A DNA stretch of 28,584 nucleotides, from positions 1-28,584 of the forward strand of contig DJUV01000174.1 of assembly GCA_002440625.1 (NCBI GenBank), in the 5' to 3' direction. The DNA is from Rhodobacteraceae bacterium UBA6273 (GTDB lineage Bacteria > Pseudomonadota > Alphaproteobacteria > Rhodobacterales > Rhodobacteraceae). Made by a program: the position numbers and the translations under genes. The notes under the pieces were generated by a model. It was not told where the DNA came from and made no database searches. It saw only the letters and a list, made by a program, of their open reading frames with translations. This document shows positions 14,663 through 22,566 of the stretch, one piece after another. How positions within the stretch are numbered: position 1 is the first letter of the stretch; each line of letters starts with the position of its first letter.

Positions 14663-15952
14663 TTACCGCGTCACCGGCGCGCCACTGACCCGGAGATCGC
14701 GGACCGCCCGGTCGTCGCCCATCATGATCGTCGGAAAGATCGCCTCCCAGATATCGCCCGCCCGCGCCGCCCGCTGGGCGATGGCGGAGGTGGAGGCGAG
14801 GTCGACTACCACGATATCCGCCTCCATCCCCGGCGCGAGGTTACCGATCCTGTTATCCGCGCGAAGACTCCGTGCCGCCCCTTGCGTCGCCAGCCACCAA
14901 AGCTCTGCCGGGTGCAACGCGCGGCCGCGAAGCTGCGCCACCTCATAGGCCGCCGCCATCGTTCGCAGCATCGAGAAGGACGACCCGCCGCCGGTGTCGG
15001 TCGCCAGCCCAATCCGGTGGCCGCTTCTCGAAAGCCCGTCCATGTCGAAAAGACCGGAGCCGATGAAGGTGTTGGAGGTCGGGCAATGCACTAGGCTCGC
15101 GTCCACCTCCCTCAGCCGGTCCCGCTCGCGCGGCTCAAGATAGATTGCATGGCCGAAGACCGCGCCGGGGCCGAGAAGCCCGTGGCTTTCGTAGGTGTCG
15201 AGGTAGTCCCGCGCCGCAGGGTAAAGTCCCTTCGCCCAGGCGACCTCGTCGGTCTGCTCGGATAGATGCGTCTGCATCAGGCAGTCGGGATGCGCCGCCC
15301 AGAGCGCGCCGAGCGCCTCTAGCTGTTCCGGCGTCGAGGTCGGCGAAAAGCGCGGGGTGATGACGTAGGACAGCCGCCCCTTGCCGTGCCATGCCTTCAG
15401 AAGCCGGGCGCTGTCGTCATGCGCCGACTGCGCAGTATCCCGCAGGCCAAGTGGGGCGGTGTCGCGGTCCATGCAGGTCTTGCCGGCATAGGCGCGCAAG
15501 CCCCGCCGCTCCGCCTCGGCGAAGAAGGCATCGACGCTTTCAGGGTGGATCGTGCAATAGGAACAGGCGGTCGTGGTGCCGTTCGCCAGCGTGAGGTCAA
15601 AGTAGCGCGCGGCGATTTCGGCGGCATAAGCCGGATCGCCGAAGCGCATCTCCTCGGGGAAGGTGTAGCTATTGAGCCAGTCTATCAGTCGCTTGCCCCA
15701 GCTCGCGATCATCGCCGTCTGCGGATAATGCGCATGGGCATCGACGAATCCGGCCGATATCAGCGCATCGCCGTAGTCGGTGACGCGCGCCTCAGGGTGC
15801 GCGCGCCTCAGGTCATCCGCCTCGCCCACCGCCACGATCAGGCCGCCCTCGATCAGGACGCCGCCGCGGGCGCTGAAACGCGCCGCCGAAGGCCCTTGGG
15901 TCATCGGGTTGGCCGCGAAACCTAGGGTCTGGCCCAGAAGAAGCTCGCTCAT
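14663..15952 (-). CDS. guaD: Guanine deaminase
   Basis: 429 residues from ATG 15952 (AAAGGA about 6 bases upstream), beginning MSELLLGQTLGFAANPM. Zinc amidohydrolase converting guanine to xanthine. Diagnostic motifs: SAGFVDAHAHYPQTAMIASWG, LIDWLNSYTFPEEMRF, ACSYCTIHPESVDAFF, TPRFSPTSTPEQLEALG, MQTHLSEQTDEVAWAKGL, FGHAIYLEPRERDRL, HCPTSNTFIGSGLF and GLATDTGGGSSFSML. All metal-binding His residues and the catalytic Glu and Asp are in place. Divergent from mgtE; convergent with the 8-oxoguanine deaminase gene. Confidence 0.96.
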   Translation of the reverse strand: MSELLLGQTLGFAANPMTQGPSAARFSARGGVLIEGGLIVAVGEADDLRRAHPEARVTDYGDALISAGFVDAHAHYPQTAMIASWGKRLIDWLNSYTFPEEMRFGDPAYAAEIAARYFDLTLANGTTTACSYCTIHPESVDAFFAEAERRGLRAYAGKTCMDRDTAPLGLRDTAQSAHDDSARLLKAWHGKGRLSYVITPRFSPTSTPEQLEALGALWAAHPDCLMQTHLSEQTDEVAWAKGLYPAARDYLDTYESHGLLGPGAVFGHAIYLEPRERDRLREVDASLVHCPTSNTFIGSGLFDMDGLSRSGHRIGLATDTGGGSSFSMLRTMAAAYEVAQLRGRALHPAELWWLATQGAARSLRADNRIGNLAPGMEADIVVVDLASTSAIAQRAARAGDIWEAIFPTIMMGDDRAVRDLRVSGAPVTR

Positions 15953-16077
15953 GTCAGTCCTTTCCGCAGTCCTGCGCTGCACAGTCTAACCCCATGCGCG
16001 GCGCGGGCAAATCGCCCGTTGCCCCTGTTTCTTTGAAACTCTTTCCGATACTGTCCCGGTAATCGAACGGGGGTGGC

Positions 16078-17463
16078 ATGAGCGAGACCGAGGACGACAT
16101 CGCGACACGCGAAGAGGACGAATACAGCCTCGATCCGCGGCTCGTCGAGGCGATTCTGGACGCCGTCGAAAAGGGCGATGCCGAAGCCGTCGACACGCTG
16201 ATGGAGCCGCTCCACGCGGCCGACATCGCCGACCTTCTGGAGCAGATCGGCGGGTCGGAACGCGCCGCGCTGGTCAAGCTCTGGCCGCGGGGTTTCGACG
16301 GCGACATCCTGACCGAACTCGACGAATCGATCCGCGAAGAGGTGATCGAGGCGCTGCCGCACGATGTCCTCTCCGAGGCGGTGCGCGAACTTGATTCCGA
16401 CGATGTCGTCGACCTGATCGAAGACCTCGAGGAGCCGGTCCAGGAACGCATCCTCGACGCGCTTGAGGACAGCGACCGCGCCGCTGTCGAGCAGTCGCTG
16501 ACCTATCCCGAATATTCCGCCGGCCGCCTGATGCAGCGCGAGGTGGTCACGGCGCCGGAACACTGGACGGTGGGCGAGGCGATCGACTACCTGCGGGGCG
16601 CCGAGGAACTGCCGGACCAGTTCTACCACGTGATCCTCGTCGATCCGCGCTGGCATCCGACGGGCTATGTGACGCTTGGCAAGCTTCTGTCCTCAAAGCG
16701 CAATATCGCGCTGAAAGACATCACGGAAGACAGCTTCCGCCCCATCGATGTGCTGGATGAGGAAGGCGACGTGGCTTACGCCTTCAACCAGTATCACCTG
16801 ATCTCGGCCCCCGTGGTCGATGAGAACGACCGGCTCGTCGGCGTCATCACCATCGATGACGCCATGGCGGTACTTGACGAGGAGCATGAGGAGGACGTCC
16901 TCCACCTCGCCGGCGTGCGCGGTGAAACCTCGGTCGCCGATGGTCCGGTCGACACGGCGCGGCAGCGGTTGCCGTGGCTCGTCGTGAACCTCTTCACCGC
17001 CTCGCTCTCGGCCATCGTCATTTCGCAGTTCGAGGCGACGATCACCACGCTGGTGGCACTGGCGGCCCTGATGCCCATCGTCGCCTCGACCGGCGGCATC
17101 GCCGGAACCCAGTCGCTCGCCGTCTCGGTCCGGGCATTGGCGACGCGCGACCTCACCCGGTCGAACGCCCGCCGCGTGGTGCTGCGCGAGCTTGGGGCGG
17201 GGATGCTGAATGGCATCGGGCTGGCGCTGATCCTCGGCATCGCCGGATCGCTGATCTTCGGCCAGCCGCTTCTGGGCGTGGTTCTCGGCCTCGCCATGGT
17301 GGTCAACCAGATCGTCGCGGCGCTGGCGGGGGTGCTTGTGCCCCTGACGCTCGACAAGCTTGGCCTTGATCCGGCGCTGGCCTCGGGGACTTTCGTCACC
17401 ACGATGACCGACGTGATGGGGTTCTTCGCCTTCCTCGGCCTTGCCACGGTGATCCTGCTGTGA
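16078..17463 (+). CDS. mgtE: Magnesium transporter MgtE
   Basis: 461 residues with the standard MgtE architecture: acidic N-domain (about 1-150, many DDVVDLIEDLEE-type repeats), two CBS domains (about 150-275: LMQREVVTAPEHWTVGEAIDYL and DVAYAFNQYHLISAPVVDENDRLVGVITIDD), a plug helix, then five membrane helices (WLVVNLFTASLSAIVI to VMGFFAFLGLATVILL). Mg2+ gating by the cytoplasmic part is established for this family. The pore signature reads MPIVASTGGIAGTQSLAVSVRALA; the Asn usual in GGN-x-G is Ile here. The TM5 TTMTDVMGFF segment keeps the pore Asp. The stop overlaps the next gene by 4 bases (GTGA). Confidence 0.95.
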   Translation: MSETEDDIATREEDEYSLDPRLVEAILDAVEKGDAEAVDTLMEPLHAADIADLLEQIGGSERAALVKLWPRGFDGDILTELDESIREEVIEALPHDVLSEAVRELDSDDVVDLIEDLEEPVQERILDALEDSDRAAVEQSLTYPEYSAGRLMQREVVTAPEHWTVGEAIDYLRGAEELPDQFYHVILVDPRWHPTGYVTLGKLLSSKRNIALKDITEDSFRPIDVLDEEGDVAYAFNQYHLISAPVVDENDRLVGVITIDDAMAVLDEEHEEDVLHLAGVRGETSVADGPVDTARQRLPWLVVNLFTASLSAIVISQFEATITTLVALAALMPIVASTGGIAGTQSLAVSVRALATRDLTRSNARRVVLRELGAGMLNGIGLALILGIAGSLIFGQPLLGVVLGLAMVVNQIVAALAGVLVPLTLDKLGLDPALASGTFVTTMTDVMGFFAFLGLATVILL

Positions 17464-18023
17464 CTTCGCCCGAGGTCAAGGCGGCGGCGCGGGCGGCGGC
17501 CTTTGCCCGGCGAAAAGTGGCTTTCGCGACGAGGAATGCAAGCGATTCCAGGCTGTTGGGCGAGGTTCTTCAGGATCATTCGGGGAAGGCGCTGGCCGGC
17601 TACATGCCTATGCGGACGGAGATTGACTGCCTGCCGGCGATGGCGGCGCATCGGGGGTCGGTCGGGGTTCCAGTGATCCTCGGCCCCGCGAGACCTCTGG
17701 TGTTCCACCGCTGGCACGAGAACGCCCGCATGGTCCCCGGTGATTTCGGCGCCCTGATCCCGGAGAGCGCCGATGCCGTCGATCCCGACGTCCTGATCGT
17801 GCCGCTTCTGGCCTTCGATCGGCGCGGCTTCCGTCTTGGCTACGGCGGCGGGTTCTATGACCGGACGCTTGAGAAGTTGCGCGCCAGAAAATCCATACTC
17901 GCCATAGGTTTCGCCTATGAAGTTCAGGAAATGGATGAGGTTCCGATCGAGCCGACGGACCAGCCGCTCGACCTCATCGTGACCGAGCGCGAGGTCTTCG
18001 CGCCCTCCGGTCGGTTGAGGTAG
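17460..18023 (+). CDS. 5-formyltetrahydrofolate cyclo-ligase
   Basis: 187 residues, the usual size. It returns 5-formyl-THF to 5,10-methenyl-THF with ATP. The C-terminal signature DVLIVPLLAFDRRGFRLGYGGGFYDRTL is diagnostic (GYGGGFYDR substrate/phosphate loop), and GFAYEVQ and PTDQPLDLIVTE complete the fold. The GTG start at 17460 overlaps the mgtE stop (GTGA), so translation is probably coupled. Only 7 bases separate its stop from the convergent VPLPA-CTERM gene. The YmdB-type gene that follows at 18938 is a common companion of this enzyme. Confidence 0.94.
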   Translation: MTSPEVKAAARAAAFARRKVAFATRNASDSRLLGEVLQDHSGKALAGYMPMRTEIDCLPAMAAHRGSVGVPVILGPARPLVFHRWHENARMVPGDFGALIPESADAVDPDVLIVPLLAFDRRGFRLGYGGGFYDRTLEKLRARKSILAIGFAYEVQEMDEVPIEPTDQPLDLIVTEREVFAPSGRLR

Positions 18024-18030
18024 CTTCGGC

Positions 18031-18666
18031 TCAGGCCCGCCGGCGGCGGCGCATGAGCCACATCCCGCCCGCGGCAAGGCCGAGGAGCAGGCCCGAGGCA
18101 GGCAGGGGCACCGGCACCGGGCCGACGCCGTCGAAGCTCACGCTGTCGAGATCGAGATGGCCGCAGGGGGCGTCGCAGAAAGCCTGGGTATTCGGGTAGA
18201 GAATCTCGATGGTGAAGGCGTCAAGTCCGCTGAACGTGGTGCCGAGATTGATGTCCTGCACGGTGCCGAAGACCGGCGACAGCGTGATGCTGTTCTGGAT
18301 GACCTCGGCGCCGTTGAGAAAGCCCCGGATCAGGATATTGCCGATCACCTCTGGCGGTTCGTCGAAGAAGGTGAACCCAAGGGAGATGAAGGAAAAGCCG
18401 AGCACGTCGAAAATGCCGCCGGTGGTGAACCGGGCGCCCGAGGCGAGGCCGGTTCCGGCGTCGTCGAGATGCAGCGCGCCCGGCATGAACTCACTCGCCA
18501 GCGCTTCGCCAGGGTTGGTCGCGTCAACCCTGACGCCGTTTTCGAAATAGGGCTGGTCGACCAGGTAGTCTGTCAGGTTGCCGAAGGTAACGGTCGTCGC
18601 CACGGCCGGGGCCATTGACCCCAAAAGCATGGCCGCAGCAACTGACGCGCCTGAAATCATCGTCAT
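18031..18666 (-). CDS. VPLPA-CTERM sorting domain protein, exported, function unknown
   Basis: 211 residues from ATG 18666, chosen because GGAG is 6 bases upstream; ATG 18672 or GTG 18678 are possible. A signal peptide (MTMISGASVAAAMLLGSMAPAVA) is followed by a ~165-residue beta-rich extracellular domain with two Cys near the end (FCDAPCGHLD), resembling the exported domains of PEP-CTERM-type proteins. The C-terminus is a textbook sorting signal: VPVPLPASG, a hydrophobic helix (LLLGLAAGGMWLM), and a basic RRRRRA tail. Proteins like this are processed by an exosortase-family transpeptidase; no such enzyme is encoded in this window. It interrupts the spacing between the folate ligase and YmdB-type genes. 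Confidence 0.88.
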   Translation of the reverse strand: MTMISGASVAAAMLLGSMAPAVATTVTFGNLTDYLVDQPYFENGVRVDATNPGEALASEFMPGALHLDDAGTGLASGARFTTGGIFDVLGFSFISLGFTFFDEPPEVIGNILIRGFLNGAEVIQNSITLSPVFGTVQDINLGTTFSGLDAFTIEILYPNTQAFCDAPCGHLDLDSVSFDGVGPVPVPLPASGLLLGLAAGGMWLMRRRRRA

Positions 18667-18937
18667 GTCCATCTCCACTCTTTACCCCGAGGCCTTTCAG
18701 GTCCCGAGCCGTTTCCAAAGCTGCCCCACATCCACAAATCAGGCATTGTTGCGGCAATTGTGGCGAAACTGGGGCGAGATCGCCGCATTTTCTATCCTCA
18801 ACCCAAAGGCGAGCGAAGTTTCGCCTGTCGGTCGGGAAAAGGAAGGCGCGCGGTTTCAGGTGGTGCCGCGCGTCCGCTCGGCCTCTCCGCCGCGCGGGTG
18901 CTTGCCTTGGCCGGAACCGCAGCTTAGGCAGGGGGGC

Positions 18938-19753
18938 ATGAAGCTTCTTTTCCTCGGCGATGTCATGGGACGCTCGGGCCGGGCCGCGGTAACGGCGCGG
19001 CTGCCGAAGCTGCGTGCCGACTGGGCGCTCGATTTCGTCGTGGTCAATGGCGAGAATGCAACCTCGGGCGCGGGGCTTTCGGCGGAACATGCCAAGGCGA
19101 TCCTTGCGGCGGGGGCCGATTGCATTACGCTAGGCGATCATGCCTTCGACCAGAAGGACATGATGAGCTATATCGAGACCGAGCCGCGCGTCCTGCGGCC
19201 CCTCAACTTCGCCAGGACCGCCCCCGGCAAGGGTGCCAGGGTCTATACGGCGCCGGGCGGGCGCAAGGTGCTGGTGGCGCAGGTGCTGGGTCAGGTCTTC
19301 ATGAAACGGCCCTTCGACGATCCCTTTTCCGCCATCGACGGCGCGCTGCGCGCCCATCCGCTCGGCGGCGCCGTGCAGGCCGCGATCGTCGATATCCACT
19401 GCGAGGCGACGAGCGAGAAGATGGGCATGGGCCATTGGTGCGACGGGCGGGCGAGCCTTGTCGTCGGCACCCATACCCATGTGCCCACGGCGGATGCGAT
19501 GATCCTGACCGGCGGCACCGCCTATCTTTCCGACGCCGGGATGTGCGGCGACTACAATTCCATCATCGGCATGGAAAAGCTTGAACCGATGCGACGCTTT
19601 GTGACCGGCATGGCGAAGGACCGCTTCACGCCGGCGGCGGGCGAGGCGACGCTTTCCGGCGTCTATGTCGAAACCGATGATGCGACGGGGCGGGCGCTGA
19701 AGATCAGGATGGTGAGGCTTGGCGGGCGGCTTGAGCAAGCGGCCCCGCAATGA
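18938..19753 (+). CDS. TIGR00282/YmdB-type metallophosphoesterase
   Basis: 271 residues. The motifs of the dinuclear-metal phosphodiesterase YmdB are present in order: FLGDVMGRSGR, VVVNGENATSGAGLS, CITLGDHAFDQ, VDIHCEATSEKMGMGHW and VVGTHTHVPTADAM. Bacillus YmdB hydrolyses 2',3'-cyclic nucleotides; the activity of the alphaproteobacterial form is assumed. The Bacillus-type GNH box is GDH here, which I believe is usual for this lineage. ATG 18938 is preceded by GGCAGGGGGG, a plausible binding site. Its stop overlaps the next gene by 4 bases (ATGA at 19750). Confidence 0.9.
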   Translation: MKLLFLGDVMGRSGRAAVTARLPKLRADWALDFVVVNGENATSGAGLSAEHAKAILAAGADCITLGDHAFDQKDMMSYIETEPRVLRPLNFARTAPGKGARVYTAPGGRKVLVAQVLGQVFMKRPFDDPFSAIDGALRAHPLGGAVQAAIVDIHCEATSEKMGMGHWCDGRASLVVGTHTHVPTADAMILTGGTAYLSDAGMCGDYNSIIGMEKLEPMRRFVTGMAKDRFTPAAGEATLSGVYVETDDATGRALKIRMVRLGGRLEQAAPQ

Positions 19754-20709
19754 CGGCGCAGTCGCGCGCGCTCTTTGCCGTTCTCATCGTGACCGGGGTG
19801 GCCTGGGGGCTGACCATGCCCTTTTCGAAGATCGTGGTCGCGTCGGGCTACCGGCATTTCGGCATCATCTTCTGGCAGCAGGTCGTCTGCGCGGCGATCC
19901 TGCTGGGCTGGCTCGCCCTCAGGCAGCGGCGTCTGCCACTGACCGCGACGGCCCTTCGCCGCTATCTCTTCATCGCGCTTTTCGGAACGATCATCCCGAA
20001 CGCCGGTTCCTACATCGCGCAGGAACGGCTGCCGGCGGGGCTGGTTTCTGTCTGCTTCGCCCTCATTCCGATGATGGCGCTGCCGCTCGCCCTTGCCGTC
20101 AGGCTTGAGAGACCCGAGCCGATGCGGCTTCTCGGCATCCTTGCCGGCATGGTCGGCATCCTTCTGATCGTGCTGCCGGATGCGAGCCTGCCCGACCCAT
20201 CGGCCTTGCCCTTCGTCCTCTTCGCGCTGGCGGCCGCCTTTTGCTACGCGGTCGAGGGCGTGGGCCTTGGCAAGCTTGGGACGGCGGGGCTGGACCCGAT
20301 CCAGCTTCTGGCCGGGGCGGCGGTGGTCAGCCTTTTCTTCGCTCTGCCGCTGTCGCTTGTGACCGGAAGCTGGATCACGCCGGGGCAGGGCGCGCTTCGC
20401 ATCGACCTCGCCTTGGTCGCGGTCGCGGCGATCCATGCGCTTTGCTATGCCGGATATGTCTGGATGGTCGGCCACGGCGGCGCGATCTTCGCGGCGCAGG
20501 TCAGCTATATCGTGACTGGTTCCGGCGTGGTCTGGGCGATGATCCTTCTGGGCGAGCGCTATTCCCTCTGGGTCTGGATGGCGATAGCGGTGGTTTTCAT
20601 CGGCCTCTTCCTTGTCCAGCCGCGCCCCGTGCGGAACCAGAACCGCGCTAACGCGGTTTCCTCTCCTGAGGCCAAAGATTTCGCCGCCGATCAGTCGCGG
20701 GCACCCTGA
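19750..20709 (+). CDS. DMT superfamily transporter (EamA type)
   Basis: 319 residues with about ten hydrophobic segments in two EamA repeats (LIVTGVAWGLTMPFSKIVV..., then LVAVAAIHALCYAGYVWMV...), FALIPMMALPLALAVRLE and GSGVVWAMILLGERYSLWVWMAIAVVFIGLFLV. Probably a small-metabolite exporter in the inner membrane; the substrate cannot be read from sequence. It overlaps the YmdB-type gene upstream by 4 bases and the SLC13 gene downstream by 1 base (TGATG), so a run of four plus-strand genes (ymdB-type, DMT, two SLC13) is likely one operon. Confidence 0.9.
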   Translation: MTAQSRALFAVLIVTGVAWGLTMPFSKIVVASGYRHFGIIFWQQVVCAAILLGWLALRQRRLPLTATALRRYLFIALFGTIIPNAGSYIAQERLPAGLVSVCFALIPMMALPLALAVRLERPEPMRLLGILAGMVGILLIVLPDASLPDPSALPFVLFALAAAFCYAVEGVGLGKLGTAGLDPIQLLAGAAVVSLFFALPLSLVTGSWITPGQGALRIDLALVAVAAIHALCYAGYVWMVGHGGAIFAAQVSYIVTGSGVVWAMILLGERYSLWVWMAIAVVFIGLFLVQPRPVRNQNRANAVSSPEAKDFAADQSRAP

Positions 20710-22487
20710 TGATCGAGCTTCCCCTGTCGCAAGATGGCAAGGCCATCCTGACGCTGCTCATCGTGGCGCTGATGTTCGTCATGTTCGTGCGGGAGCGGTT
20801 TCCGACCGAGGTGGTGGCGATCTTTGGCGCGGCGACCTGCCTTGCCCTTGGCCTTCTGCCCTATGACCTGGCGCTTGAGGCGCTGACCAATTCCGCGCCC
20901 TGGACGATCACGGCGATGTTTCTCATCATGGGCGCGCTGGTGCGGACCGGCGTCCTTGACCGCCTGACGCAGGAGGCGGAGCGGCATGTCGACCACCGGC
21001 CCGTGGTGACGCTGGTGATCCTTCTCGGCTTCGTCGCCATTGCCTCGGCCTTCCTCAACAACACGCCGGTCGTCGTGGTGATGATCCCGGTGATGGTGGC
21101 GCTGGGGCGGAAGCTGAACATGGCGCCGTCAAAGCTGCTGATCCCGCTTTCCTATTCCGCGATCCTTGGCGGCACGGTCACGCTCATTGGCACCTCGACC
21201 AACCTTCTGGTGGACGGCGTCGCGCGGAAGCAGGGGATGGAGCCCTTCTCGATCTTCGAGATTTCGCCGCTGGGCCTGATCCAGGTGGCCGTCGGCATGA
21301 TCTACCTTGCCACCATCGGTCGCCACCTTCTGCCCGACCGGCAGTCGATGGCGACAATGCTCGGCGACCGCAGCAAGATGAAGTTCTTCACCGAGGTCGC
21401 GGTTCCCGAAAGCTCCAACCTCATCGGTCAGAGGGTGGCGGAGGTCGAAATCTTCCACCATTCCGGGGTGCGGGTCGTCGATGTCCTCAGGGGCGACCTG
21501 TCGCTCCGCCGCGATCTTGGGCCGGTCACGCTTCAGGCCGGCGACCGCGTGGTTCTCAGGACCGAGATGGCGGAGCTTCTGGGGTTGCAGGAAAATCCCG
21601 ATGTCCGCCTTGTCGACAAGCTTTCCTCGGTCGAGACGGAGACGGTCGAGGTTCTCATCACCCCCGGCTGCCGGATGATCGGCCGGGCACTGGGTGAGTT
21701 GCGCCTGCGCCGCCGCTACGGGGTCTATGTGCTGGCCGTCCATCGCCGCAACCAGAACATCGGCCGTCAGTTGGACGATCTCGTGGTCGTCGTGGGCGAC
21801 ACCCTCCTGCTGGAGGGCGCGCCGCAGGATATCCAGCGGCTTGCGGCGGACATGGACCTTGTCGATGTGTCGCGCCCGACCGTGAAGGCTTACCGCCGGG
21901 GCAAGGCGCCGATCGCCTTTGCGGTGCTCGTGGGGATCGTGGCACTTTCCGGCATCGGCGTGGCACCCATCCTTCTCTTGTCGGTCGTTGGCGTGGCGGT
22001 GGTCCTCTTGACCCGCTGCATCGACAGTGACGAGGCTTTCGGCTTCATCGAGGGGCGGCTTCTCGCGCTCATCTTCGCCATGCTGGCGGTTGGGGCCGCA
22101 CTCGACCATTCCGGCGCGGCGCGGCTTCTCGTCAGCTGGATCAGCCCGGCGCTGACCAACCTGCCGCCGCAGCTAGTCGTCCTTGCGGTCTATCTCATCG
22201 CCATGCTCCTGACCGAGATTGTGTCGAACAATGCCGTCGGCGTCATCTTCACCCCCGTCGCCATCGAGCTTGGCCTGTCGCTCGGGCTAGATCCGCGCGG
22301 GCTGGTCGTCGCGGTGATGTTCGCGGCCTCGGCGGCGTTTTCGACGCCGATCGGCTATCAGACCAATACGCTGGTCTATGGGCCGGGCGGCTACCGCTTC
22401 ACCGATTATCTCAAGGTCGGCATCCCCCTGAACCTTCTCCTCGCAGTGACGGCGAGCATCCTGATTCCGGTTCTTTGGCCGCTCTGA
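20709..22487 (+). CDS. SLC13/DASS-type permease with two RCK_C (TrkA-C) domains, copy 1
   Basis: 592 residues. N-half (1-210) and C-half (400-592) are membrane domains carrying the substrate/sodium-site signatures of the SLC13 fold: AFLNNTPVV near 115, TLIGTSTNLLVDG near 158, LTEIVSNNAVGVIF near 501 and TPIGYQTNTLVYGPGGYRF near 546. Residues about 222-388 form two consecutive TrkA-C-type ligand-binding domains (FFTEVAVPESSNLIG..., then VEVLITPGCRMIGRALGE...). Proteins of this layout include putative sulfate/sodium-anion transporters; the substrate is not known. It aligns without a single gap to the downstream copy. Confidence 0.9.
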   Translation: MIELPLSQDGKAILTLLIVALMFVMFVRERFPTEVVAIFGAATCLALGLLPYDLALEALTNSAPWTITAMFLIMGALVRTGVLDRLTQEAERHVDHRPVVTLVILLGFVAIASAFLNNTPVVVVMIPVMVALGRKLNMAPSKLLIPLSYSAILGGTVTLIGTSTNLLVDGVARKQGMEPFSIFEISPLGLIQVAVGMIYLATIGRHLLPDRQSMATMLGDRSKMKFFTEVAVPESSNLIGQRVAEVEIFHHSGVRVVDVLRGDLSLRRDLGPVTLQAGDRVVLRTEMAELLGLQENPDVRLVDKLSSVETETVEVLITPGCRMIGRALGELRLRRRYGVYVLAVHRRNQNIGRQLDDLVVVVGDTLLLEGAPQDIQRLAADMDLVDVSRPTVKAYRRGKAPIAFAVLVGIVALSGIGVAPILLLSVVGVAVVLLTRCIDSDEAFGFIEGRLLALIFAMLAVGAALDHSGAARLLVSWISPALTNLPPQLVVLAVYLIAMLLTEIVSNNAVGVIFTPVAIELGLSLGLDPRGLVVAVMFAASAAFSTPIGYQTNTLVYGPGGYRFTDYLKVGIPLNLLLAVTASILIPVLWPL

Positions 22488-22566
22488 CCGGGCGCAGAAG
22501 AATCTTCTATGACTCCGGTCGATAAATCGAGTAATCCGGTCGTGTTTAACGACAGCGGAGAACTTG

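Noticed and set aside
16794..18077. 427-codon minus-strand frame opposite mgtE and the folate ligase gene
   Set aside because: Arg/Ser/Pro-rich antisense shadow of two well-supported genes.
22488..22566. AGAAGA-A-TCTTCT short dyad between the two SLC13 genes
   Set aside because: Only six-base arms, within an intergenic gap of an apparent operon; too weak to interpret beyond chance.
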